From contig NZ_AQUI01000002.1 of NCBI RefSeq assembly GCF_000371785.1, forward strand, positions 3,203,276-3,267,275: a stretch of 64,000 nt of DNA. The letters run 5' to 3'. Of this stretch, positions 1-9,049 are shown in pieces. Every line of letters begins with the position of its first letter. Position 1 is the first letter of the stretch. The notes below the pieces were generated by a model that worked only from the letters and a program-made list of their open reading frames with translations, had not been told where the DNA came from and did no database searches. The position numbers and the translations under genes were made by a program. This stretch comes from Actinopolyspora halophila DSM 43834 (lineage in GTDB: Bacteria > Actinomycetota > Actinomycetes > Mycobacteriales > Pseudonocardiaceae).

Positions 1-946
1 TTCCCAGAGCGAAGCCGGCGGCCATGAACCCGACCTGAGTCACGATCAGCAACCCGAGAACCCGCCCGTGCTGTTTCGCCGCCACGGCCGCCACCGACGC
101 GAGCAGCAGGGTCGCGACGGCGACGACGAGAACACCGCTCCGCAGGACGCTCGAACCGTCGAAGGCCAGCAGCACCACCCGGTACAGCGCTGCCACACCG
201 ACGGTGGTCAGCGTGCCTGCGAACAACGCCATCGTGGTGCGCTGGGCAGCGGGATAACCAACAGCGAGCCAGCCGGAGAACGGCAGCAGACCGGCCTTGA
301 GCGTGAAGGCCAGCACCACCAGCACGGCCCCCGGCATGGCCCCGGAGTCGACCACCGGCTGCTGGGCCAGCCGCGCCAGGTTCACGGTGCCGGTCGCGGC
401 GAAAACACCGGCGATCCCGGTCAGCAGCAGCATCGTCCCGATCAAGTTGACCGTGACGTAGACGCTGGCCGCGCGCAGCTGGGGCAGTCCGCCGAGCAGG
501 ATCAGCAGCACGTAGCTGCCGATGAGCACCACCTCGAAGAACACGAAGAGATTGAACAGGTCACCGGCGATGAAGCTGCCGGATGCCCCACCGATCAGCA
601 CCAACATCAACGGCTGCAGGAAGGGCGAGTGATCGTCTCCGGTCATGGCCATCGTCGCGGTGACCACCGCCGCCAGCAGTCCGGTGGCCGCCACGAGCGC
701 CGCCCCGAACGGATCGGCCGTCAACGCGATGCCGGTCAGGGAACTCTTGCCACCCACGACCGTGGACACGACCCCCGAGGACAACGACTCGACGACGAGC
801 AGCACCCCCGCGGCGATCACCACCACCAGCGCCGCGATGGTGACCGCGCGTTGGACGCCGTTCCAACGTCGCCCGAGCGCCGCGAACGCCGCCGCGGCCA
901 GCGGCGCGATCAGCGGACTCAACAGCAGCAGCTGGGTAATCACCAT
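1..946 (-). CDS. mnhD: Na+/H+ antiporter subunit D (MnhD/MrpD), 3' end missing
   Basis: Membrane subunit of the multisubunit Mrp/Mnh cation/proton antiporter, of the proton-translocating NuoN/MrpD type. Reading starts at ATG 946 (MVITQLLLLSPLIAPLAAA) and stays open to the left edge for about 315 codons. The product is a chain of hydrophobic helices and includes the segment FLQPLMLVLIGGASGSFIAG followed by DLFNLFVFFE, typical of this family, and a later FTLKAGLLPFSGWL stretch with the family's intramembrane lysine. Its start overlaps the stop of mnhC by 7 bases, so the two are translationally coupled. The remainder of the gene, and probably mnhE, F and G, lie beyond the window. The family assignment is firm; transport specificity is not readable here. 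Confidence 0.9.
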   Translation of the reverse strand, partial: MVITQLLLLSPLIAPLAAAAFAALGRRWNGVQRAVTIAALVVVIAAGVLLVVESLSSGVVSTVVGGKSSLTGIALTADPFGAALVAATGLLAAVVTATMAMTGDDHSPFLQPLMLVLIGGASGSFIAGDLFNLFVFFEVVLIGSYVLLILLGGLPQLRAASVYVTVNLIGTMLLLTGIAGVFAATGTVNLARLAQQPVVDSGAMPGAVLVVLAFTLKAGLLPFSGWLAVGYPAAQRTTMALFAGTLTTVGVAALYRVVLLAFDGSSVLRSGVLVVAVATLLLASVAAVAAKQHGRVLGLLIVTQVGFMAAGFALG

Positions 947-1302
947 GATGCGTGGTCCCCTCCTTCCCGAGGGGCGTCGTCGACCCCGCTGCTGTTCCGG
1001 TCGGCCGGCCCGGCCGCGCGGGCCGCCCGCACGTACCGCAGCGTGAGCGCCAGCAGGAATATCACCGATGCGAAACCGATCACGATCGCGGTGAGCACGA
1101 ACGCCTGCCCGAGCGGGTCCTGCGGCACGGCCGCGGGCAGGATCGGCGCCTCGTCCCGCTGAGGAGAACGTGCGGTGACCAGCAGGAGGTTGACCGCGTG
1201 CTGCAGCAGCAGGAAACCGATCACCACGCGGACGAGACTCCCGTGGAGCAGCAGGTAGATCCCCGCCGCGGCGAGCGCTCCGGTCGCGATCGCGGCGCTC
1301 AT
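940..1302 (-). CDS. mnhC: Na+/H+ antiporter subunit C (MnhC/MrpC)
   Basis: Small three-helix membrane subunit of the Mrp antiporter, homologous to NuoK. At 120 aa it is of normal family length. The segment IYLLLHGSLVRVVIGFLLLQ followed by HAVNLLL is the MrpC/NuoK signature, and a second helix carries QAFVLTAIVIGFASVIFLLAL. The polar C-terminal tail (GPADRNSSGVDDAPREGGD) is ordinary for actinobacterial copies. ATG 1302 overlaps the mnhB stop as ATGA. The gene is part of the A-B-C-D operon. Confidence 0.93.
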   Translation of the reverse strand: MSAAIATGALAAAGIYLLLHGSLVRVVIGFLLLQHAVNLLLVTARSPQRDEAPILPAAVPQDPLGQAFVLTAIVIGFASVIFLLALTLRYVRAARAAGPADRNSSGVDDAPREGGDHASW

Positions 1303-1715
1303 CGCTCTCCCCCGAGTTCGTGAATGACGGCCACCACGATGCCCACCACGGTCAACGCGATCCCCAGTTCGAACAGCAGCGTCGAGGGCACCGTCACCTC
1401 ACCGAGAGCGGGAAGTCGCAGATGCAGCTCCGCCGAGGCGAAAAACCCGCTTCCCCACAGGTATCCCGCGAAACCGTAGAGAATCATCAGCAGTATCCCG
1501 GCACCGACGACATCGCCGGTTCCGCGGTCGAGGAGCCGTTCGACGGATTTCGCCCCGATCGTGATGTGGCGGAACACGGCGGCGATTCCGATCACCACGG
1601 CGGCGAGGAAACCACCGCCCAGCGTGAAATGCCCCCGCAGGTACAGCAGGATTCCCAGCGCCACGGCCAGCGGAGTGATCACGCGGGCGGCGATTCGGCT
1701 GATCAGCGTGTTCAC
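1299..1715 (-). CDS. mnhB: Na+/H+ antiporter subunit B (MnhB/MrpB)
   Basis: Membrane subunit B of the Mrp antiporter, 138 aa with about four transmembrane helices. The segment RGHFTLGGGFLAAVVIGIA followed by AVFRHI matches the MrpB signature, a glycine-rich motif after the first helix. The C-terminal helix is FELGIALTVVGIVVAVIHEL. The start is GTG 1715, which overlaps the mnhA stop as GTGA. The stop overlaps the mnhC start as ATGA, so the whole operon is translationally coupled. Confidence 0.92.
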   Translation of the reverse strand: MNTLISRIAARVITPLAVALGILLYLRGHFTLGGGFLAAVVIGIAAVFRHITIGAKSVERLLDRGTGDVVGAGILLMILYGFAGYLWGSGFFASAELHLRLPALGEVTVPSTLLFELGIALTVVGIVVAVIHELGGER

Positions 1716-4018
1716 GACCCCTCCCTCCGCATGCGCAGCACGGCGGCGACGCCGATCGCGGCCACCGCGATCACCGCGGTCTCACCGAGCGTGTCCAACG
1801 CGCGGTAGTGACTCAGGATCTCGGTGACCACGTTTCCGGTACTCGAGGAACGCGCTTCGGCGAGATAGGACTCGGAAGCCGGTGGCAGTGACGCGTTGCG
1901 CTGGAACAACGACAAGCCCGCGAACGTGACGCCCCCGGCGAGGGCCACGCCCGCGGCCCACACCCGCCGGGGCCACCGCACGTCGACGTACCTGCGCGGC
2001 AGGTGCCGGAGAACGAACAACGCCAGTATCACCGTCAGACCGTCGACGACGAGCTGTACGGCCGCGAGTTGCGGTGCGCCGAGCAGGACGTACCACGCCG
2101 AGACCAGAAACCCCACCGCGGCCAACGTCGCGAACGCCGTCAGCCAGTTCTGCGTCACCGCGACGGCCACGGCGGCGGCCGCGATCAGCACCGACACCAC
2201 CCAACGCGGTGCCGCCTCACCCTCGGGTCCGACCGCAGCGGAAAACGCGAGCAGCGCCACCCACACCACCACGGAGGACACCAGGAACACGATCGTCAAG
2301 TGGGTCGCCGGTACCGGGCTCACGAGGACCCGCTCGACGGGACGCCCACAGCTCCGCAGGAGACCTCCGAAGGCGTCGACCGCCCGGGAACCGACCTCGT
2401 CCGGCAGCAACCGCCACCAGCCCCGTATCCGCCACAGCACGAACAGCACCCCGCCCGCGCCGAAGATCCCCAGCGAGACGAGAAACGCCGGAGTGACCCC
2501 GTGCCACAGAGCGAGCGAGGTGCCGGGGGCAGCTCCCACCGCGACCTCGGTGGCGGCGTCCGTCAACGGCGTGAGCCGCAACGGTGTGAACGCCGCGGTG
2601 ACCGTCCCCAACCAAACTGTCGCCACGGACAAAACCGCAGGCCACAGCGCCATCGGCCACTCCGGGACTTCGGACGGCCTGCGCTCGTCGGGACGAGCGC
2701 GCGCCCCGTGCCGGAACGGGGCGGCTGCGAGACGAACACTGTAGGCGACAGTGAGCGCCTGCGCGACCACGATGCAGACCAGCACCGCGAAGCGCAGCGC
2801 GTCGGGAGGGTGCAGCACCCCCTTGAGCGCCGCTTCCTTGCCGACGTAGCCCAGCGCCGGTGGCAGACCGGCCATCGACAAGCACGCCAACACCATCGCG
2901 CCGGTGGTCAACGGCAGCCGGCGAGCCGACCCGGCTAGCTCGGGCAACGCCCGCGTTCCCACCGCGTGGTCGTAAGCCCCGGCGCACAAGAACAGCGCGC
3001 TCTTGTACGTGGCGTGCGCGAGGAAGTAGACGACAGCACCGGTGATCGCCTTCTCGGTGCCGATGCCGACCAGCGCCATCATGAAACCGAGCTGACTGAT
3101 CGTCGAGAACGCCAGCAGCTCCTTCATGTCTCTGCGGCGCACGGCCGCCGCCGCGGCGAACAGCGCGGTGACCGCCCCGAGCGCGGCGACAGCCGCCCCG
3201 ACAGCCGGTCGCGTGCCGATCGGCTCCGCGAAGCGCAGCAGCAGGTAGAGCCCCGCCGTTACCATCGCCGCGGCGTGCAGATAGGCACTGACCGGGGTGG
3301 GGGCCACCATCGCGCTCGGCAGCCACACGTGGAACGGCACCTGCACCGATTTCACCGCGGCGGCGACGACCAGCAGCACCAGGAACGGCATCAGCGGTGC
3401 CCCGACCCAGCGGGCCGGGTCGGTGAGCTCGGTCAGTGCCACGGTGTTCAGCCAGGCCCCGGCCAGCAGGATCGCGGCCAGCAGCGCCAGCCCGCCGACG
3501 AACGTGATCAGCAGGGCGCGCGTCGCGGCGCGGCGTCCGGCCCGCACCGACGCGATGAGCAGGTAGGAGGCCAGGGTCGTGATCTCCCACCCGACGTACA
3601 GCACGAGCGCGTCCCCGGCGAGCACCAGCAGTGTCATCGCCGCCGCGAATCCCGCCAGCGCACCGTAGTAACGCGACGGATCGGTCTCCCCACCGTGGAG
3701 ATATCGTGGCGAGTAGGCCAGCACCACCGCACCCACGAAGGTGACCACCAGGGCGAAGACGAGGCCCAACGCGTCGAGCCGCAGACTCCACTGTGCTCCC
3801 AGCGTCGGGAGCCACTCCCCCGCCACCGTGATCGGGTCCTCGAGCGCGTCCCCGAGCAGCGTCAACAGCAGGACCCCGGCACCCGCGGTGAGCACGGCCA
3901 GCGGATAGCCCGCACCGACACCGAACCGGCGGGCGAGTGGCACCGCCCCGAGCGTGGCCACCAGCAGCACACTCGGAACGGCGAGCAGCAGCGCTTCAGC
4001 CCGCACGACGCGAAACAC
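1712..4018 (-). CDS. mnhA: Na+/H+ antiporter subunit A (MnhA/MrpA)
   Basis: Largest, proton-translocating subunit of the Mrp antiporter (768 aa). The first 500 residues form the NuoL-like domain. They show YVGWEITTLASYLLIA (conserved Glu in helix 5), VKSVQVPFHVWLPSAMVAPT (conserved Lys and the antiporter signature), HAAAMVTAGLYLL and LAFSTISQLGFMMALVGIG. The C-terminal third contains a DUF4040/MrpB-like module (VQLVVDGLTVILALFVLRHLP), as in canonical MrpA. The start is GTG 4018; no better start with a ribosome-binding site is visible nearby. It is the first gene of the operon, which would exclude Na+ in exchange for protons. Confidence 0.94.
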   Translation of the reverse strand: MFRVVRAEALLLAVPSVLLVATLGAVPLARRFGVGAGYPLAVLTAGAGVLLLTLLGDALEDPITVAGEWLPTLGAQWSLRLDALGLVFALVVTFVGAVVLAYSPRYLHGGETDPSRYYGALAGFAAAMTLLVLAGDALVLYVGWEITTLASYLLIASVRAGRRAATRALLITFVGGLALLAAILLAGAWLNTVALTELTDPARWVGAPLMPFLVLLVVAAAVKSVQVPFHVWLPSAMVAPTPVSAYLHAAAMVTAGLYLLLRFAEPIGTRPAVGAAVAALGAVTALFAAAAAVRRRDMKELLAFSTISQLGFMMALVGIGTEKAITGAVVYFLAHATYKSALFLCAGAYDHAVGTRALPELAGSARRLPLTTGAMVLACLSMAGLPPALGYVGKEAALKGVLHPPDALRFAVLVCIVVAQALTVAYSVRLAAAPFRHGARARPDERRPSEVPEWPMALWPAVLSVATVWLGTVTAAFTPLRLTPLTDAATEVAVGAAPGTSLALWHGVTPAFLVSLGIFGAGGVLFVLWRIRGWWRLLPDEVGSRAVDAFGGLLRSCGRPVERVLVSPVPATHLTIVFLVSSVVVWVALLAFSAAVGPEGEAAPRWVVSVLIAAAAVAVAVTQNWLTAFATLAAVGFLVSAWYVLLGAPQLAAVQLVVDGLTVILALFVLRHLPRRYVDVRWPRRVWAAGVALAGGVTFAGLSLFQRNASLPPASESYLAEARSSSTGNVVTEILSHYRALDTLGETAVIAVAAIGVAAVLRMRREGS

Positions 4019-4391
4019 CGCCGGGCGTGCCGGAACCGCCGACGAGCTCTCGGGATGGAGGCTCCGGCGGGACGGTTAAGCGCGTACTCCTCGGCAACGA
4101 GACGGTGCCGACACCGGTGTCGAGGCACGTGTGGCGCGCCGTCCCGGTGGAAGGTACCGACTCAGCCCCGTACCGGCCAGACACGTCGCAGACCACTCCA
4201 GACGATGTGCGCGCAACCTCCTCGACCATGACCCGTCCGTACCCGGGCCGTGATGTTTCCAAACCCGGCTTACCCACCAGGACCACGAAGAAAGCCCTCC
4301 GAAAGGGCCCGTCCCGAACGGTGTGCCCGGCCCAAGGCACCGACTCACGCGACGGCTACCCGATCACCACGCAAAGCCCCGTCATGGATTC
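4019..4391. other. Intergenic region upstream of mnhA
   Basis: 373 bases between the mnhA start and the end of the GH115 pseudogene. It contains the terminator-like hairpin listed separately at 4285-4308 and must carry the mnh promoter, but no convincing -35/-10 pair could be picked. No credible coding sequence was seen on either strand. Confidence 0.5.
4285..4308 (-). terminator. Intrinsic terminator after the GH115 pseudogene
   Basis: On the minus strand GCCCT-TTCGG-AGGGC forms a short GC stem followed directly by TTTCTTC, about 85 bases beyond the GH115 stop. This is a Rho-independent terminator in sequence form. Confidence 0.6.
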
Positions 4392-7300
4392 TCAGTCGCG
4401 CCGCGTGCTCTCCGGCGGGCCGAGATAGCTGTAGCGCTCCCCTCCCGTGTCCACGACGATCTTCTGCACCACCACGGTCGGATCCACCATCCAGATCTTG
4501 ATCAGGTGCACGCCCGCTTCCGGGATCGTGTGCCCGGTGGTCGTCCGGTTGATGTTGTCCGAGGTGTTGCGCTGCCACTGACGATTCATCCTCGTGGCGT
4601 CCGCCCCGGTGGCCGCGGTGATGTTGACGACCTGAGGGGCTGCGTCGTCGACCGAGACGGCGTATCTCAGCCCCTCGGTGGCGAACACGTCGTTGCGCGG
4701 CGAGACGTGAACCGTGATGTCGACCTCACCGGTGGTGAACAGCGTCGTCCGGTACTCCAACCGTGGGCTCGCACCCCCCGGACGCTGGACGGCAGCGATG
4801 ACCGGGAACGGCTCCATCCCAGCCCCCGTGCGGCCGATGTCCGGGACGCGCTGCCAGCTCACCCCACGCGTGCCGACCGCACGCGCGTAGTTCTCGGCCT
4901 CGATGGACACGTACCCACCGGCCTCCACGAACCCGTTCCGCCGACGGCGGCCGAGCCGCCTGTTCTCCACGACCGCCCGCACCTCGACACGCGTCCCCTC
5001 TGATCCGGAGACGGTGATCGGCACCCGGCTCGTGCCCTCCGGGGCCTTCTTCCAGTCCACCCGCACGGTCGTCCGGACCTGCTCGACCACCCTCCCCGAG
5101 CTCGAGTCGACGGTGATCCACGGCACCGCCGGTTCGATGCTGTAGTCGAACGGCACCGATCCCCTGTTGAACACCTCGATGTACTGGGCAGGACCGCTCT
5201 GGTAAGGACTGAAGGCGGGGAGCACGGCCTCCTCCCGCGCGTGCGGCCACCAGCGCTCGGCCCCGTCGAGGGCCACGCCCATCTCGGCAAACCGCGGGCA
5301 GTTCCACGCGACGCACCGGGGGAAAGATCGCATCGGGGAGGGCCTTGTCGTCCCGCTGCGGCTGCTGCCACGAGGCCTGCGGACCGTAGCGCTCCACATC
5401 GCCGTACCCGATCTTCGGCTGGGTCTGGAAATCCTTCCACTTGCCATCGGCGAGCTCGTTGTTGTAGTAATCCGACATCGCCTGGTCGTCGGCGAAACGC
5501 GCCTCGGCGGTAGCGGCCAGGCCGTTCGTGGCCGCACGGCGCTGGCTCGCGTACAGGAGGTTGGTGAACTCGGCCAGCCGCAGCTCGTAGAGGTTGGCAC
5601 TCGCCCTGACGCGGTACAGCACGAGCTCGTAGTAGACCGTGCGGTCCGGCTCCGGCAGCTGCTCGCGGATGCGTTCGGCCTCGACGGCCAACCGCTTCCA
5701 CTCCTCGGTGACCCGCTCCATCTCCCGGTAGTTGGTCAGGCTGAACGGACTGGCCCGATCGTCGTAGACGACCGCCGACGGGTCGGTGGACGGGTCCTTG
5801 TCCGGGTCCACGGTGATGCGGCGGTTCAGCAGCTCCGGCTTGCGTCTCGCCTGCAGCACGGCGTAACCGTGCAGCACATCGGCGATGGGGCCTGCCTGCT
5901 GGCTTCCGAAGTTCTGCTCGACGAACCGGTGCTCCCACTCGGTCAGCCGCGACACCGGCCACCGCTGCGGCTCCCAGGCGTAGTCCAGGAAGAACTGCAG
6001 CGGACGTTCCATCCCCTTGAAATCGCCGACGTTGACCACCCAGAGCCGGTCCACACCGTAGCTGTAGGCCTGGTTGAGCTGGTCCCAGATGTTGGGCAGC
6101 GGGTTGGTGTCGACCCACTTGTAGTTCCGGCCCGCCCCCACGTAGTCGTAGTGGTAGTACAGCCCGTAGCCACCGGCGCGTTCCGGTAACGCCGGATCCG
6201 GCAGCTTGCGCAGGTTGCCCCAGTTGTCGTCGGTGATCACCACGGTGACGTCGTCAGGAGGCCGCAGCCCCTCGTCCCAGTAGTCCTGCACCTCCTTGTA
6301 CAGCGTCCACACCTGCGGAATCCCGGTGAGGTCGCCGTCCGCCGCGGAGCGCAGGACATTCCGCTGGCTGTCCACGATGCGGCGCATCAGCTCCTTCGAA
6401 TCACCATCGCCGAGCTCGAAGTCCCCGTTTCCGCGCATCCCGAGCGTGACCACGCCCTCGATACCGCGCTGCACCATCCGGCGGATGCCCTCGGTCCAGT
6501 ACGCCTCGATCGCGGCGCGATTCCGCAGGAAGCTCCACTCCCCCGTTCCCCCCGTAGGGATCGTGGCCCTGCTCCACGATGTTGCCCTGCTCGTCGCGTT
6601 CGGCGGGCACGGCGTGCCGGTTCCACTCCTCGATCCCGCGCAGCATCGGCTCGTTGTGCGCGGTGCCCATCACGATGCCGTACTTCGCCGCGGTCTCGTG
6701 GTTGCGCGGATCGTCCTCGGCGAAGGCACGTCCCCACATCGCAGGCCACAAGTAGTTCGCCTTGAGGCGCAGCATGGTCTCGAAGACCTTGGCGTAGAAC
6801 TCGTGGTTGAATCCGTTCGGATGTCCCGGTGCTTTCCCGGGACCGAAATGTTCGGGGCCCACCGGTTGAGCGCGGGAGCCTCGTCGTTGATGAAGAATCC
6901 GCGGTATTTCACCGTCGGTGGCCCCTGGGTGTGCCTTCCGGGCAGCACGAACAATTCTTCGTGCTGCCGCGCGGGCACATCGTTCCACCAGCACCAGGGC
7001 GATACCCCGATTCGCGCGGAGACATCGTAACACGCGTAGATCGTTCCGCGCTGGTCGCTTCCCGCGAGAACGAGCACGCGTTCCACCCCGGCGAACGGAT
7101 TCTCCACGATCTGTTCCAGGGATATTTCCCATTCTCCGGCGATGCCGTCCACATCGATTTTGCCGTTCTCGACCAGTCCGTCCACCAGACGACTCCGTCC
7201 GATCGTTCCGATCAGCACCGGGTGACCGCGCTGAGCGACCGCGTTCTCGACCCTCGGTTCCACACCGGTCACCGCACGCAGGTCCTTCCGCAGGTCATCC

Positions 7301-7527
7301 ACCACGCGGACGACACCTTCGTGGTCGTCTCCGTCGACGACCAGGGACGCGACTTCTCCCCGCGTGGCCAGCGGAAAGCCACCGCCAACAGCGTGATCCA
7401 CGATGTAGTCGGCACGGCCCGCGGACTCCGCACCGGCACTTGCCGCGGAAGTCGCGGACAGCACAGCCACCCCGGCGGCGGCCGCGCCCGTGGTCCGCAG
7501 AAAAGCACGACGATCGTGTTCGGACAT
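4392..7527 (-). pseudogene. Secreted GH115 alpha-glucuronidase, disrupted by three frameshifts
   Basis: GH115 enzymes remove (4-O-methyl-)glucuronic acid from xylan and some arabinogalactan side chains. The start is ATG 7527 with a Tat signal (SEHDRRAFLRTTGAAAAG). The product then follows the GH115 order: YRGFFINDEAPALNRW, NHEFYAKVFETMLRLKANYL, WPAMWGRAFAEDD, TAHNEPMLRGIEEW, VVITDDNWGNLRKLP, VDRLWVVNVGDFKGMERP, and a C-terminal carbohydrate-binding-like part ending YSYLGPPES. The reading frame changes three times: near the G4 run at 6854-6857 (one base missing), at the C6 run at 6548-6553 (one extra), and near AAA at 5289-5291 (one extra). Correcting these gives one protein of about 1040 aa, normal for the family. 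As written it encodes only an N-terminal third. It may be a young pseudogene or contain sequencing errors. Confidence 0.88.
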
Positions 7528-8003
7528 GGATGGATCCTCCAAAAAAACCGACGGGAAACACGTTTCCCCGATCCCGCGACTCGGTCGCCGACTCGCGAGT
7601 TCACGGAACCGCCCGGACGGGTCCCGCCGAACGAGACGAGCCGGCCACTTCCGAAGTGGAATTAGTTCAACGGTTATCCGAAATAGTGTGCAACGAGAAT
7701 CGCAACGCCGGAATACCACAGTCAACACTTTCACGATCAAGACGATTCCGGGGGAAAATTCCACTCGGCACACATCCGGCGGGATTCCCGCACGTCACCG
7801 ACGAGGCCCGACGCGAGGAACGCGCGGACACCAACGCCCCGACGTCCGATGGTTCCCGCCTCGGGGGAGGCCGACGCGGTGCCGTCGGAGCGGGGCAGCA
7901 TCGCACGAGCCCGCCGAAGCACTCGCAGCACCGCGGGAGGTTCCGCTCGGCGACCAGCTGCGACAGGCTGAACGGAACCCCGGAGGAGGAGCCAGGAGAC
8001 GAC
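7528..8003. other. Divergent regulatory region between GH115 and the LacI gene
   Basis: 476 bases with no credible gene. It holds a LacI-type palindrome next to the GH115 start (listed separately) and, on the minus strand, a TTGACT box at about 7717-7722 that could be a -35 element. A strong ribosome-binding site (GGAGGAGGAG) at 7982-7991 and AGGAG at 7994-7998 precede the LacI start. Confidence 0.5.
7553..7568. promoter_or_regulatory. LacI-family operator before the GH115 gene
   Basis: GGGAAACACGTTTCCC is a 16-bp near-perfect inverted repeat with the AAAC/GTTT half-sites usual for LacI/CcpA-type repressors. It lies 26-41 bases upstream of the GH115 ATG. The adjacent divergent LacI gene is the obvious candidate ligand. 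Binding is inferred. Confidence 0.65.
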
Positions 8004-9002
8004 ATGGGATCCCGAAAACCGACGATCTACGACGTGGCACGCCGCTGCGGAGTCGCCGCGTCCACAGTGTCCAGAACCTTCAGCGCACCGGGACGGGTCA
8101 ATCCGACGACGCAGGAACTGGTCCGAAACGCCGCCCAGGAGATCGGCTACGAACCCCGCCCGCTCGCCAGGTTCGAGTCCCCGGGGCGGATCCGCACGCT
8201 GATGCTGCTGATCCCCGACATCTCGAACCCCTACTACTCGGCGCTGATCAAGGCGGCACAGGCCCGGGCGAACCAGCACAACTACACGCTGACGCTCACC
8301 GACAGCGACGAATCACCGCAGGTCGAGGCGAGCAACCTGCGCCAAGTGCTCGCCGCCACCAGCGGTGGCATCCTGGCGACCTCACGGCTGTCCGGGGAGT
8401 TCGTGCGCCAGCTGGCCAGATACCGCCCACTGGTGATGATCAACAGGGAGATCGAGAGCGTCCCCAGCCTCGTCTGGGACACCGTCCGGGGAGTGCGCGA
8501 GGCGGTGGATCACCTGGCAGCACTCGGACACCGCCGGATCGCCTACCTGTCCGGCCCCCGCAACTCGTGGATGAACGGCACGCGCTGGCGCGCCGTGCAG
8601 GAGGAGACCGCCGCGCTCGGCATGCGGGCGGTGTTCCTCGGCCCGTTCACCCCCGACCGCAGCAGCGGGGCCGAAGCCACCGCCGCCGTCACCGCCGAAC
8701 CCGTGACCGCCGCCATCGCCTACAACGACCTGCTGGCGATCAGTGTCATGCAGCACCTCCGCGAGCGGAACCTGCACGTGCCCCGGGAGCTGAGCCTGAT
8801 CGGCTGCGACGACATCTTCGGCGCCGAGCTGACCGTTCCCGGCCTGACCACGATCTCGGGCCCGACCTCGGAAATCGGCAGGCGTGCCGTGGACGTGGTG
8901 CTGTCCGGGCCCACGGTGCGCGGCGCCCGCGACGAGACGACCACCTTCTCCTCGCACCTCGTGCTCCGGTCCTCCACCGCCCCGCCGATGAACTGCAACT
9001 AA
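8004..9002 (+). CDS. LacI-family transcriptional regulator
   Basis: Sugar-responsive repressor, 332 aa. The N-terminal helix-turn-helix reads PTIYDVARRCGVAASTVSRT followed by FSAPGRVNPTT, the classic LacI form. The hinge and the periplasmic-binding-like core follow (LMLLIPDISNPYYSALIKAA; LAALGHRRIAYLSGP; AIAYNDLLAISVMQHLRERN; LSLIGCDDIFGAELTVPGLT). ATG 8004 has an excellent ribosome-binding site, and the frame stays open upstream only by chance. It lies between GH115 (divergent) and uxaC (same strand, 47 bp on), so it probably represses this glucuronate module in response to glucuronate or a derived sugar. The inducer is an inference. Confidence 0.92.
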   Translation: MGSRKPTIYDVARRCGVAASTVSRTFSAPGRVNPTTQELVRNAAQEIGYEPRPLARFESPGRIRTLMLLIPDISNPYYSALIKAAQARANQHNYTLTLTDSDESPQVEASNLRQVLAATSGGILATSRLSGEFVRQLARYRPLVMINREIESVPSLVWDTVRGVREAVDHLAALGHRRIAYLSGPRNSWMNGTRWRAVQEETAALGMRAVFLGPFTPDRSSGAEATAAVTAEPVTAAIAYNDLLAISVMQHLRERNLHVPRELSLIGCDDIFGAELTVPGLTTISGPTSEIGRRAVDVVLSGPTVRGARDETTTFSSHLVLRSSTAPPMNCN

Positions 9003-9018
9003 CGGCAACTTGTTGCCG
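9003..9018. promoter_or_regulatory. Inverted repeat between lacI-type gene and uxaC
   Basis: CGGCAAC-TT-GTTGCCG gives perfect 7-bp arms with a 2-base centre. It starts immediately after the regulator's stop and ends 31 bases before the uxaC ATG. It resembles an operator (the loop is too small for a terminator) but differs in sequence from the palindrome at 7553-7568. Confidence 0.5.
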
Positions 9019-9049
9019 ATATTGCCGGCGGGTTTCGATCCTTCCCGGC

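Noticed and set aside
2217-3815. A 532-codon frame inside mnhA on the same strand
   Set aside because: Shifted-frame shadow of mnhA, which shows all family motifs.
6918-8003. Upstream extension of the LacI reading frame
   Set aside because: Antisense to the GH115 gene; the LacI domain begins right at ATG 8004 with a strong ribosome-binding site.
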